Below are positions 35,254 to 46,928 of a stretch of DNA of 64,000 bases, piece after piece. This DNA is from Zizania palustris. Lineage: Eukaryota > Streptophyta > Magnoliopsida > Poales > Poaceae. Position 1 is the stretch's first letter. Each line of letters opens with the position of its first letter. The position numbers and the translations under genes are program-made. The notes beneath the pieces were generated by a model that ran no database searches, had not been told where the DNA came from, and saw only the letters and a program-made list of their open reading frames with translations. The stretch covers positions 23,951,931 to 24,015,930 of the forward strand of contig JAAALK010000286.1 of assembly GCA_019279435.1 (NCBI GenBank), given 5' to 3'.

Positions 35254-35296
35254 AACTTAGTCCAAGAAACTTCGTTCTCTACCGATTTTCCAAACC

Positions 35297-36652
35297 ATGC
35301 CTCCTAAGCGGAGTTCAGCTGGTAATCCTACTCGGAGGTCTCCTCGGACCTTCGGAGCTAGATCCATAGATACAGTCGAGGTCGGAGGACCTTCGACTTT
35401 TCCTCCACCTCAAACCCCGGAAGGGACGCCCCTTCCCCGAGTATACGGAGTTCCTCCGCCAACTCCATCTATACTTCGGCCCGACGGAGTCCCTCTTCCA
35501 CCCCAAGTTCCACTTCAAACCGATCCCTACAGTTCTCGAGACCCGGAAGATCCTTCCGGAGGAGATGAAGACAGACTTGGCGATATGGCCACTCAGATGG
35601 CCAGTCTCCAAGCCGAAGTGGCGAGATGGCGGCAAGAAGCTGCAAATAGGCTTCGCTCTCAAGCCATCCCGGTTATTCCTGAAGTGCCTGAAGACGATGA
35701 ACCTATCTATCCTAAAGCCTCGGAGAATGCCTCCTTTGACACTGAATCTCCACTGCATCCCGAGCTGCAGAAAGTACGCTTCGACCCGAAGTTTAAGACT
35801 TCGAAGCTTTGCAAGTATGCCGGAGATGAAGATCCTGGAGAATTTGTCCGATCTTATGCTTTGGTGATTGAAGCAAGTGGAGGAGTGCGGGACACCATGG
35901 CAAAATGTTTCCCCCTCGCTCTTCAAGGAGTGGCTTTACGATGGTTTTGGTCTTTAAAACTAGGATCAATCAGTTCATGGGGGCAATTGAAGAAAAAGTT
36001 CGTGAGTAATTTTCAGGGCACCTTTGTGCCTCCAATGTGAACGGGAAGTCTTTTCTAGGTGAAGCAGCTCCCTAGAGAAACCCTAAGACAATACTTCAAG
36101 CGCTTCGCTCATATGAAGTCGCAAATTCGAGGGTTAACTACATCTTCAGTAGTTGACGCAGCTCGAGAGGGAGTCATTCATCCAGGCCTACTTGATAAAC
36201 TTCACCGGAAAAGCATATCTTCTGTTTCTCAGCTGATGTCTTATTTTGAAGAATATGCAAGGTCAGAAGAGGGCTGGCTTCGGAGAACTGCAGCTACTCC
36301 GTCCATACCGCAGGAAGTAAAATTGGAAGTGAAAACTTCGGCACAACCGCAGGGACCTGTCTTCGAAGCTCAGCATGATAGGAGAAGGGGGCAAAAGCAT
36401 CCTCGTTCAGAAGTTCTGAACATTGCACCTCCGCAAAAATTTGCCCAGAGAGCCCCACAACCTTCGGGAAGTAAAACCAGCAGTTGGAGGTCTCCAGGAA
36501 AATCGGCCGGAAAAGTCCAAACTTTCTTCTGCTGCATTCATGGTGAGAACCGAAGTCACGCAACTCACGCGTGCAAAGCTATACTTACTCTGAGAGGAGA
36601 GTATTTAGAAAGAACTTCAGGTTGAGGTACTACTGACCGAGTTCAAGCCAAA
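35297..36652 (+). pseudogene. Gag of E2
   Basis: Starts at ATG 35297, collinear with E1 gag and of the same length. The core is ALQGVALRWFWSLKLGS; the tail has QKFAQRAPQ where E1 has a stop. In-frame TGA at 36038-36040 and TAG about 36056-36058 cut the core, and TGA near 36623 cuts the tail (FFCCIHGENRSHATHAC precedes it). Frame otherwise continuous into protease. Confidence 0.88.
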
Positions 36653-37500
36653 GTGCGTCCAGAGCCTGTCCAGGCTGTGGCGCGAATAGAGAACTTGGAT
36701 CCAGCAAGGCGTCCTCCGGTGGTCAATGTTATGCCACCTCCGAAGCAGGAAGAAGGGCAAGATCGAGGAAAAAGAGTAGTCCTCCCAATCTCCGGAGGAG
36801 GAACTCTCGGAAGCATGTCAAAGAGGCAGAGAAGAGAGTATGTCAGAGAAGTGGGGCATATTGGAACTTCTTTGTCTGCAGCTGCTATGCCTGAATGGTC
36901 CCATGTACCAATATCTTTTTCTGCAGAGGATGCAGCTGGCATTAAATTTCCACATGCAGACCCACTTGTCATTACTGCCGACATTGCAGGGATTGAGGTT
37001 CGAAGAGTGCTAATTGACGGAGAGAGTTCGGTAGACATTATTTTTGTTCAAGCCTTCGATCAACCATGCATCTCCAGGAAGCACCTTCTTCCAGCGGCTC
37101 GCCCTTTGCAAGGCTTCGCAGGACCTCCGCTTGATGCCCTCGGCCAAATTGGCCTGGAAGTTACCTTCGGAGAAGGGTTGTGAACCAGGACAGAGGAAGT
37201 AATCTTCGATGTCGTGGATGCTCCATATGCATACACCGTCATCTTCGGAAGAGGCATGTTAAATCAGTTCGGAGTTGTGGCGCACCACAATTACTTGTGC
37301 ATGAAGATGCCCATACAAGCGGGAGTGCTCACTATCTTCGGAGATCAAGCTACCGCCCGAAGAGCGGAGTATGGTCACGACCCCCCTCTTGATCCAAGAC
37401 AAGTGAATAGTGTGCAAGATAATCAAGAAAATTTTTCTGCTCCTAGCGAATCTTCGAAGAAATCCTTCCCAAGACCAAGTCCTGAAGGAGAGATTGCAAC
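36653..37500 (+). pseudogene. Protease region of E2
   Basis: Collinear with E1. The active-site stretch reads LIDGESSVDIIFVQ: the second Gly of the usual DGG is Glu, and Ala is Val, so the site is probably damaged even apart from the TGA at 37181-37183 (after EVTFGEGL). VIFGRGMLNQFG and the acidic tail are kept, and the frame runs on to RT without the E1 stop. Confidence 0.85.
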
Positions 37501-39470
37501 GAAGGTTATTGTTAAAGATGGCAAAGAATATTTATTTCAATTTGGTAAAGATTTGCCTCCAGAAGTTGCTACCTCCTTGGAGAAAGTAGTTGAGGAAAAT
37601 TTAGATGTCTTTGCTTGGTCTGACGAAGACATCACCGGAGTCAGTCGGGATATTATTGAGCACAATTTACTTGTAAACCTGAAGGCCCGGCCTGTTCGGC
37701 AAGGACTTCAAAAAATGTCGGCAGAAAGAGCTGTTCTTGCCAAAGACGAAGTTGAAAAATTGCTGAAAGCTGGGATTATCAGAGAAGTGGCTCACACAGA
37801 ATGGTTAGCCAACCAGTCTTTGTCAGGAAGAAATCTTCCAGGAAGTGGCGCATGTGCATTGATTTCACATCCTTGAATAAAGCATGCCCTCGTGACCCCT
37901 ACCCCATGCCCTGAATTGATCAATTGGTCGACTCCACTGCAGGTTCAGAGTTATGAAGTTTCCTCGACGCGTACTCCGGTTATCATCAGATATGGTTGAA
38001 ACGCGAAGATGAAATCAAGACAAGCTTCGTAACTCCTTCAGGAGTCTTCTGTTATGTAAGAATGCCTTTTGGCTTAAGAAATGTCGGGGCTACTTTTTCG
38101 AGGTTAGTTGCTAAGGCTCTAGGTCATCAATTAGGTCGTAATGTAGAGGCCTATATGGATGATATTGTAATAAAGAGTGCTTTAAAGCACCAACATAGCC
38201 TAGACTTAGCAGAAACATTTAATAGCCTTCGGGCATGTGGGATCCGTCTTAACCCCGAGAAATGCATCTTCGGAGCTAATGCTGGGAAATTGTTAGGGTA
38301 TTTAGTTTCAAGTAGAGGAATTGAAGCTAGCCCTACCAAGATAACTGCGCTGCAGAAGATGGCTCCTCCAGAAAATTTAAAGCAAGTGCAAAAGCTGACT
38401 GGTCGTCTGGCAGCACTTAGCAGGTTTTTGGCAAGGTCTGTGGAGAGAAGTTTTCCCATCTTTAAAGCATTGAAAGAGTCCGAAGATTTTGCATGGACAC
38501 CAGAGTGTCAGAAAATCTTCGAAGATATTAAAGAGTATCTCAGTAATCTTGCTACATTCACGGTGCCTACTGCGGACGAAACCCTACTCCTTTACCTTGC
38601 AGCTACAGGCTCTGTCAGCGCAGTCCTTGTCAGAGAAATAGATTTCAATGGTAAGTTGGTACAAAATCCAGTTTATTTTGTGTCCGAAGCATTGTCAGGA
38701 GCTAAGACGAGGTATTCCGAGCTCGAAAAGTTCACTTATGCCCTGATAATGGCTTCGAGGAAATTGAGACATTATTTTTTGGCTCATAATGTAATTGTAC
38801 CAACTTCGTATCCTTTGGGAGATATGCTCCGAAGTAAAGACTCCACTAGAAGAATTGGAAAGTGGGCAGTCAAACTAGCACCTTTCGGCATATCCTTTCT
38901 AGCAAGGACATCAATCAAATCGCAAGTCTTAGCAGATTTCGTAGCAGAATGGACTTCCCCTGCAACGTGGGTTCCGGAGAAGTCAAGCGAAGGAATTTGG
39001 ACTGTTTTTTCTAATGGGGCTTTTCAAGCATCCAGAGCAGGTGTTGGAGTAGTTTTAATTTCGCCTTCAGGGCAAAGAGCAATGTACTCCGCAAGACTCA
39101 ACTTTAAGTCTACCAATAATATAGCGGAGTATGAAGGAATTTTACTGGGACATCCGAAAAGCACGTGCTCTAGGGGCTACAAGAGTTGTTATAAAGACAG
39201 ATTCTCAAATAGTAGCAGGGCACGTAGATAAAAGTTTTCAAGTTCGGCATCCACAGCTTGCAAAGTACTTAGAAGAAATCCGTAAGATCGAAGCACAATT
39301 CAAGGGTATTTCCATTCGGAGTATACCAAGAGCAGAAAATGTGCAAGCGGACATCTTAGCAAAAGCTGCAGCCGGAGCTATGGATATACCAGAAGAGGCT
39401 TTTTATGAGGAGCTCAGTACACCTTCGGTGCCACAAATTCCCTCTGCAGAGATTCTTTGCATTCCAAGTA
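37501..39470 (+). pseudogene. RT and RNase H of E2, frameshifted
   Basis: Collinear with E1. One base is missing near 37816 (GCCAACCAG versus GCCAACCCAG), shifting the frame before the first RT block. TGA codons near 37912 and 37953 follow in the original frame. From 37996 the RT is open, with YMDD at about 38154-38165 and the RNase H-like region. An extra base near 39148 shifts the frame again inside the second RNase H. A 3-bp loss at about 38612 is in frame. The protein would not be made without these changes. Confidence 0.9.
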
Positions 39471-40655
39471 CAGATTGGAGAAATTCAATCATGGAACTTT
39501 TGCAAGGAGGAGCAAATTCGTCTGAAGAGCCACAGTTTTCAAGATTGAAACTCAGGGCCAGGAATTATCAAATAATCAACGGTATTTTATACAAGGCCGG
39601 AGTATGTTCCCCTTTACTCCGATGTATATCCCAAACCGAAGGCCAAGATATTCTTCGAGAAATTCATGAAGGGCTTTGCGGTAGCCATCTGGCCCCTCGA
39701 GCTTTGGCAGGAAAAACACTTCGTCAGGGGCTTTATTGGCCTACGATAGTAGCAGATGCGGAGAACTTAGTCCGCACATGCCAAGGATGTTAGTGGATGG
39801 GTCGACGGAGTCAACGCCCACCAACAGCTCTTCAAGTTATTGCTCCGGTATGGCCCATGGCCAGATGGGGTATGGATTTGATTGGTCCCTTTCCAGTAGC
39901 TAAGGGAAATTTAAAGTTAGCAGTGGTAGCTATTGAATATTTTTCTAAGTGGGTAGAAGCAGAGCCCTTAACAGCTATCACTTCGAACAATGTACATAAA
40001 TTCTTTTGTAAGAGTATCATTTGCCGGTTCGGAGTGCCTAGACAACTCACAGTTGATAATGGAACACAGTTCGATGCAGAACCTTTCAGAAAGTTCTGCG
40101 AAGATCTAGGCATCCAGTTATGTTTTGCTGCAGTGAGACATCCTCAGACTAATGGAGCTGTAGAAAGAGCCAATGGAAATATTTTGTTAGGGTTAAATCG
40201 AAGGATAGTAGGATTGGCAAAAGGACTGTGGACCGAAGAACTTCCGAAGATTTTATGGTCCATTCGGACTACGCAAACAAGGTCCACAGGTTGCACTCCA
40301 TTCAGATTGCTATTCGGGGATGAAGCTATGACTCCAACGAAGCTCAAAGGAGGATCACTTCGCAGCACCGAACCGGAGATTGAAGGAGACAAGACTTCGA
40401 GCTGTGGCCAATTTATCAAAGTATCATCAGCAGACGAAGGCTTGGTTTGACCCGAAGGTTAAGATCAATGAGCTTAGACCGGGTCATCTCGTTTTACAAA
40501 GCATCATAGCGCCAGGAAAATTAGGAAATAAATGGGAAGGTCCATACTTAATTGTTTATTCAGGACATCCTGGCTCTTTTAAATTAGCTAATTTGGAAGG
40601 TGAAGATTTAGCACATCCTTGGCATGCGGAACACCTAAAGCGATACTTCGCATAG
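39471..40655 (+). pseudogene. Integrase of E2, catalytic triad visible
   Basis: Zinc region (EIHEGLCGSH ... CQGC) then TAG at 39791-39793. Catalytic Asp in MDLIGPFPVAKG, Asp in VDNGTQFDAEPF and Glu in AVERANGN (about 40162) are all present, unlike E1. A deletion of about 36 bp near 40381 shifts the frame before the C-terminal domain (GNKWEGPYLIV, WHAEHLKRYFA). Comparing E1 with E2 shows that the lesions are independent. Confidence 0.9.
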
Positions 40656-41443
40656 GGGCTCCTTGTAATCATTTGTAATCATCTTCAGAATTAATAAAGC
40701 ATATGGTTCAGATAGTGCCTACCCCTCATAAACTTCCAGCTTCCGAGTGGACGCACTGGAACCATGGAGTTGACCGAGAGGGAAGTGTCATTAATTTGAA
40801 TCATATTTTCGGACTTTGAACCATTGTTTCGAAGTTTCCGATCTAGGGGCTGACATAATCCGGAGTCCAAGCCACCGGCTTGTAGGCATCCGTAAAAGAT
40901 CCCAAAACCACACCATACGGAGTCCAAGCCATCGGCTGGTAGACATCCGTAAAAAGAGTCCAAGGAGACCAAATCATGCGGAGTCCAAGCCACCGGCTTG
41001 TAGACATCCGTAAAAAGAGTCCAAAGAGACCACTGCGAACTCCAAACCACTGGTTTGACAGAATTCGCAAAAAAGAGCCGAAGGAGGCCAAAACAAAACA
41101 GAGTTTAAGCCATGAGCTTCGAATGTCTGTTAAGAAAGTCCAAAGTGACAAATTATCTAAGACACTAAAGTGTCCGGAAAGTTATCTCAAGTGATTTCTT
41201 TCAAAAAACATAAGGTACTAAGTTGCCAATCTTCAGACTACAAATAGTCGAAGACATTTTATAAGATTTTACTCAATCCTTAAATTACTGAGGGGCTCCG
41301 AACCCCCAAAATTGTACTCCTAAGTTTTCTTTGTGCCTAACCATCTTTGAATACAATTCGAAGTTGCTTACGCCCAAAGAGGGGCTAATAAATAGGGAGA
41401 CAATTTTAAATCGATACTTATTATTCGAACAAATATGATTACA
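40656..41443. repeat. Hairpin array and spacer of E2
   Basis: Units at 40861, 40918, 40979 and 41036, each about 32 bp. Unit 4 has CGAA...AAACCA...TGGTTT...TTCG where units 1-3 have CGGA...AAGCC/GGCTT or AGCC/GGCT...TCCG, so both stems changed in pairs. An AATAAA-like signal (TTAATAAAGC, about 40691) precedes the array. No gene on either strand. Confidence 0.85.
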
Positions 41444-44400
41444 TCATGAAAAATTGGTATCTATACCAAGAAGGAATCGAAGACCTCTTCGATCTCTAGA
41501 GCTAGGGTTGGAACGACTAGTTCCAGTGCCGGGAGTCCTAACAACTTTGCGTTTAACTCTCCTACCTCCCTTCGAAGCTCTAAAGTCTTTTTGTTCTTGC
41601 TGAAGCTCGGCCCAAGTTCGAAGCCGTTCGGGGCTCCTTTCCCAGCTTCCAAGTTCTTCAGGCTTTTTACCTTGAGTTTCATCTTCGTCTTCGGACCATT
41701 TAATGTCTTCAGAAGATGAAGTTTCCAAGTTAACTTCTTTTTCTTCCTCTTTAATGCAAGATAATATATCTTTGCTTATTTCGGACATAATCATTCCAGA
41801 ACTATCTCGAGGAATTAGAAATCGAGGGCGCTTGTGAAGTTTTAAGATTTCGAAGGTAGCCCATAATAAGCGAAGTTCGTCATTAACATCTAACACTTTG
41901 ACATCTTCCATATGAGGCAAAGCCTAAAAACATGATAAACAAATCTTCATTCATAAATGTACAAAAGCATAGTGCTTTACATAGTTGAAAATCCTAAGGT
42001 AATTCTAAACCTGCGGGTTTGGAGGAGGCTGACTGCTCGAAGCTTGGGACCGAGCCTGCTTCTAGCATTGTCCTTCGTCAATCCAGACCTGGATCGCAGA
42101 ACGACCTTCGGCTCTCCATGAAGTTTGAAAGGCTTGCCAAGCAGCGGCCACACCTTCGGAGGGAGTGAGAAGCTGGTCGTCGTCGAAGGTAATGTGACCC
42201 TCTCCTGCGCTCGGAGTTATTGATCGGCCCAAATCTTCGTAGTAACGAAGTATGCCGACAGCAGCCACTTGTCCGGAGATTTCTCCATACCGAATGCCTG
42301 TTGTCTTCATTTGCTTCGCTGCTCCTTGGATCCTCTTCAGCCGGCGCAGCAGAGAGATGTTGTCATCCGAAGGAAGCGTCCCAGTAGTACCGAAGTACTC
42401 CAGAACGCCTAGCAATTGGTCCATGACCTCCGAAGCTACCTTCTCTGACTTCAGCTTATCTTCAGTTAATGCATCCTTCGTCAAAGTTAGCTCTTCTACT
42501 ACTCCAGAGAGCCTAGCAGCCTCCGTAGCCAAAGAATTGTTTTGATTCAGTAGCTGGCTAGCTTCTTCTCGGAGTCTAACAAGCTCGGCCCCCGCAGTAG
42601 CGTGCTCCGCCCGCATCTTTTCAATTTCTGCCCGAAGCACAATTTTTTCTGCTTCGAGCTCCTTGTTCGCAGCCTCCAAGCTTTGTCTGGCCATGCGCTC
42701 CGTTGAAACCATGTTGTCCATGTGGGTCACTCGACCTTCGGAGATAGTCAGATTTCGTTGAAGAGTTGCATTTTCCTCTTGAAGGCGAATGTTTCCACGT
42801 TCATTGGAGATGTTCGTAGCTCGGGCCAAGACTGTTTGCTGCGAAAAGAAAAACCAAGGTGAGAAATTATTTGTATATAAATTTGATTCTGTTTTGCAGA
42901 TACTTCGTACCTGGTATGCTGCGCGTTCCATGGCAGCGTTAAGCTCCGAACTCTCCACCTCGCTCAAGATAGCCACCAAGTCCGTCTCCCCGACTTCGCG
43001 ACTAGCTCGATCCAAAGGCTCGAGCAAAGTCCGAAGCCCAGTCCTTCGCTCCAAGAAAGGAGCTAGAAGGGGGAGCATGCTTAAGGCTTGTTTGTCATCT
43101 TCGCTTGGCGAAGGCCCGGAGTGTTGAGCTGTGGTCTTCGGAGCCCCAGTAGACTGGCCCCCCTCAGTAGATTGGCTCTCGTCTATTGACTCAGATGGAG
43201 TTGATCCTGAACTCAGAGCAGGGAGGGGATTCATCTTCCCTTTGCCTTTTCCAGGCCCCGTTTGAGTAGCTCCTGGAATTGGCTTCGAAGTTGTCGAAGG
43301 TCCAGGAATTGTATCTTCGAGATGGACCTCTTCCATGGAAGTGGACTCTGTAAAAACGAAGGTATTATACATTGTATAATTTCGCAGGGAAAAAGGATAA
43401 AAGAATTATTCGAAGTTTACCTTCGAAATTTTGGCGGCGGGTGAGCATTGGACTGCTTGGCGGGTCGAAGGCAAGATCTTCGTCAGAGTCAACCATCAAA
43501 TCTTCGACTATCGGAGCATCTTCTTGAACAGTCGTTGTTACTTCACCTAGAATCGAAGCTGCAGTAACCTCGACTTCACTTTCATCCACAGGGGCTCCGT
43601 CTTGAGGTAAATCTTCTTGAGCAGCCAGAGTCCTCGCTTGCTCAAGATTCTCTTGAAACTCTGGCACGTTCGCAGTTTCGTAAATTTGTGTAGCTCTTTG
43701 GGCTGCATCCTCATCAATCAGCCTCACGAGCTACCTGCCTTCATCCTCCTGAGAATCGGAGATTGAAGCTCTTGGGCTCGAAGGCGCAGGAATTTTTGGC
43801 TTTCGAGCCACCTTCTTGACCGGAGTCTTGGCAGAGCTCGAAGTTCCAGCTTCGGCTTTACTCTTCTTGGGCCCTTTCTCCGAAGGCACCCAATCCACCA
43901 GAGGGGGCGGAACAACTTCGAGCAGCCCCCATACTCGATTGGATCGCTCCCAAGTACCAACCAATTTGATTCTCCATTCTTTCTCGGTTGGAGTTGGGTT
44001 GCCCAAAATCTTCTCCGAAGCTCGTACGATTTGCTCCGATGTTATAGGGGCTAAAGAAGCTGCAAAATAAGTTAAGTTCGTTAACTCTTCGAATAAATAT
44101 ACATAGAGTATGTTGTTTTCGAAGTTACCTGCAAGACTCGAAGTTGAAGAAATTTTTCGAAGACCGCCTTCTGAATCCTCTTCGAAAGTGATTGGCTAGT
44201 TGGCCATTAGGGGAGGGATTTGAAGCCCGAGGAATTCTTCGGCTAAGTCTCGCATGCTCAACCGATGACTGATCTTTTGAAGTAAGCTGAGGCGAGCTTC
44301 GAGCTGACTCGGATCTGGATGCACAAGGGCTTCCTTTCGGAAGTTGATGTCTTGCAAAGGTCCGGCTAGACGGCTGCTCGCCCCAACTTCGGCGTAAAAC

Positions 44401-44680
44401 CACTTCAGGATCCAATCGGTGTACCATCTGGCATTGATGGCCTTAGTGGGAAACCAGAGAGCATACTCGTCCCGGAGTCTGAAGTTGATGCTTCCGAAAG
44501 CCACTACAACTTTTCACCTCCGGGGCCTACGATGGTTTTCGGCTGGCATGAAGCTCTATGCAGTGCTGCGAAGATCTCCGCCCTTCCTTCACAACCTTTG
44601 GCTCGCAACGCCCATTCGAAGATCGCAAGACGCGCTACCACATTCAGAGAGAGTTGGGGGAGGGTGACGTGGAACAAGTC

Positions 44681-44683
44681 TAA
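44681..44683 (+). repeat. Left target duplication of P (TAA)
   Basis: TAA here and at 48788-48790; comparison with E1 shows a single copy at the empty site. PIF/Harbinger elements duplicate TWA. Confidence 0.8.
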
Positions 44684-44885
44684 GACTGTGTTTGGGACAA
44701 CTTCTCAGCCCGCTTCTACTTCTAAAAAGCTAGAAGCTATCCCAAACAATTAGATTCTGTGCAGCTGATTTTGAGAATCAGTACAGTAATATTACCTTGA
44801 AGCAGAATCCCGTGAAAGAGCAGCTTCTAGGATTTTTTCACTCCCGACCACACATCTCCACTCCCTACTACACTCACTGGTGACA

Positions 44886-45065
44886 AGGAGACATCGGCGC
44901 CGCCGCCGTCGAGGGTCTGCGCCGCGCCACCGCCGTCGAGGGTCTGCGCCGCGCCGCGGCCGCCGCCGAGGGTCTGCACCGCTTCCGCCGTCGTGGGTCC
45001 GTGCCGCCGCCGCCGTCGAGGGACGGCGCCGCCACCGCCGCCGCTGAGGATCCGCTGCCGCCTCG
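44886..45065. repeat. GC-rich short tandem repeats in P 5' region
   Basis: Irregular units built on CGCCGTCGAGGGTCTGCGCC, about four times, within otherwise AT-rich DNA. Lies upstream of the SANT gene and could be 5' untranslated exon or promoter; no frame assigned. Confidence 0.6.
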
Positions 45066-45736
45066 ATCTACGCAGCTTTGTGCCTAACCCTAGCCATCAC
45101 CGGAACCGAGACGCGCAGCTGCCGCTGGAGAGAAGCTTCCCTGCGCCGGCTTGAACAAAGGTGAGTTGCATTTCTTGTCACTTTACTGGCCTTCAGGCCT
45201 TCACCTTGCTTTGTTTTACATGACTATTTCTGAATGAAATCTTGAGTAGTTCATCAGCAGAAATCTTGTAAAGCAGAAAAGAGAGCATAAAACATTTTGT
45301 AGATGCAGTTTGATTTATGCTAACCTTTTGTCAGCAGCATAAATCTTGAGTAATACATCCATATATTTGGATATAATAATTTGAACACCTTCTGAATAAA
45401 ACACTTCTTTTAAATGTTTTATGCTCTCTTTTGAAAGAGCCCGCATCAGATTGCAACTTTTTACTATTGTATTGGCAATAGTGATTTTTCAATGAAGTAT
45501 AGTTGTGAATTTCAAGGATGTTGGTGCCATTATGAACTAGAGTTGTACATATTTGATTACATGTAAACTTGTGGATTATAATTTACCATGGATCATTCTA
45601 GCACTTACATACAAGTAGTTAGAAATATGTGTTGCATTTGCCATATTTTTGGAGTTGTACATATGTGATTACATGTAAACTTGTTGCACTTACATAATTT
45701 AATTTCTTACTGCCATGTATGTATATCTATTTTTAG
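45066..45736 (+). other. Leader or first intron of P SANT gene
   Basis: AT-rich noncoding stretch between the GC-rich block and ATG 45737. CCGGCTTGAACAAAGGTGAG at about 45145-45165 looks like a 5' splice site (AAAG|GTGAG), so an untranslated first exon spliced to a site just before the ATG is possible (TTTTTAG ends at 45736). Confidence 0.35.
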
Positions 45737-46714
45737 ATGGATAAAGTAAGTAGCAGTCAAGCTATGTGGGATGCATTTGCCACTAAAGTTTTCATTGAAA
45801 TATGTGTTGAAGAAGTGAACGCAAAAAATAGACCGTTGGCATGTTTGAATAACCAAGGGTACCACAGCCTTATGCGTAAGTTTAAAGAACGCACAAATAG
45901 GGAATACACTCGTAGACAACATAAAAATAAGTGGGATTCATTGAAACGAGACTACACCAATTGGAAGACATTAAAGAACAACTCTTCTGGCCTTGGAATT
46001 GATCCAAATACTGGTACAATTGCAGCAAGTGAGGAGTGGTGGAAACTTCAATGCGAGGTATTGTTATACATTTTTGTTCATTCATTTTTCCTTGTATTGT
46101 GTGTTAATGCACTTTTGAATATATTTCAACAGGCCATGCCAACTTGTGTAAAGATTAGGAAGGGGCCACTAGAGTATGAAGAATTACTTTCTATAATGTT
46201 CGAAGGTGCAAGTTGTACCAATGCAAGCGCTGTTGTGCCAGGGGCTAAAGAAGATATGGGGGATGAGGATGATCATAACGAAGAGGGTGGGGGTGACACA
46301 CCTGAAGAAGTTGCAACACCCACAAGTTCTAAACATAATCAACGACTGAAGACTAGTAAAGAGAAAAGGAGTATGCATCAACATTCACCTAACGGGTTGA
46401 AACTGGAGAAGTCATTTCGTGATGTGCAATTTAAGCGATTGATTGATTCTTTTGTTGAGAAATCACAATCAATCAAATCTTCTAGTGTTGTTAGTTCTGA
46501 GCAGTCCCTAATGGATGACCCTGTTAGAAAAGAGATTGCACTTCTGCTTGATCAAGTTATCGATGCAGGGGCTATAGAAGGCAGCGATGAATACTTTTTT
46601 GCCACACAGTTGCTCATCAAAAAACAATTCCGTGATGTCTTCGTTACCTTAAAGACACCTGAAGGAAGGCTAGCATGGTTACGGAGAACATGGAATGAAA
46701 AGAAGAAGTGTTAG
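45737..46714 (+). CDS. Myb/SANT-like DNA-binding protein of Harbinger P (ORF1)
   Basis: Start at ATG 45737. Residues 10-100 form the trihelix/Myb_DNA-bind_3-like region common in plants: the MWDAFATKVFIEICVEEV block, then YHSLMRKFKERTNREYTRRQ, NKWDSLKRDYTNWKTL and EEWWKLQ. An intron at 46058-46132 (GAG|GTATTG ... CAACAG|GCC, 75 bp) can be removed in frame; unspliced it also reads through. The middle is acidic and Ser/Thr-rich with a basic patch; the C-terminus (FFATQLLIKKQFRDVF ... RLAWLRRTW) is typical of these proteins. In the family this protein binds element ends and helps bring the transposase to the nucleus. Frame intact. Confidence 0.88.
   Translation: MDKVSSSQAMWDAFATKVFIEICVEEVNAKNRPLACLNNQGYHSLMRKFKERTNREYTRRQHKNKWDSLKRDYTNWKTLKNNSSGLGIDPNTGTIAASEEWWKLQCEVLLYIFVHSFFLVLCVNALLNIFQQAMPTCVKIRKGPLEYEELLSIMFEGASCTNASAVVPGAKEDMGDEDDHNEEGGGDTPEEVATPTSSKHNQRLKTSKEKRSMHQHSPNGLKLEKSFRDVQFKRLIDSFVEKSQSIKSSSVVSSEQSLMDDPVRKEIALLLDQVIDAGAIEGSDEYFFATQLLIKKQFRDVFVTLKTPEGRLAWLRRTWNEKKKC
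46058..46132 (+). other. Intron of P ORF1
   Basis: GT...AG, 75 bp, AT-rich; translation of it gives an out-of-character hydrophobic stretch (LLYIFVHSFFLVLCVN), supporting removal. Confidence 0.75.
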
Positions 46715-46928
46715 TTGATATATTATATATCTATATATCCTAAGTTATTATGTGTGTTATGAACCTATGCATGTATGATTTACTATGGTTGTGTTATGGA
46801 CCTATGCATGTTTGGATTACTATGGTTGTTATGTATGTTATGAACCTATGCATGTATAATTTAATATGGTTGTATAATGAACCTATGCATGTATAATTTT
46901 TCTATTTGTCAAATATTGTGTTATATAG
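46715..46928 (+). repeat. Intergenic minisatellite between P ORF1 and ORF2
   Basis: Four units of about 37-45 bp containing GTTATGAACCTATGCATG (46752-46900). TATATAG stands just before ATG 46929 and could be a 3' splice site or a weak TATA. Confidence 0.7.

Noticed and set aside
35315..35926. 203-residue minus-strand frame opposite E2 gag.
   Set aside because: A shadow of the gag frame; a similar shadow in E1 (9531-10007) has different stops.
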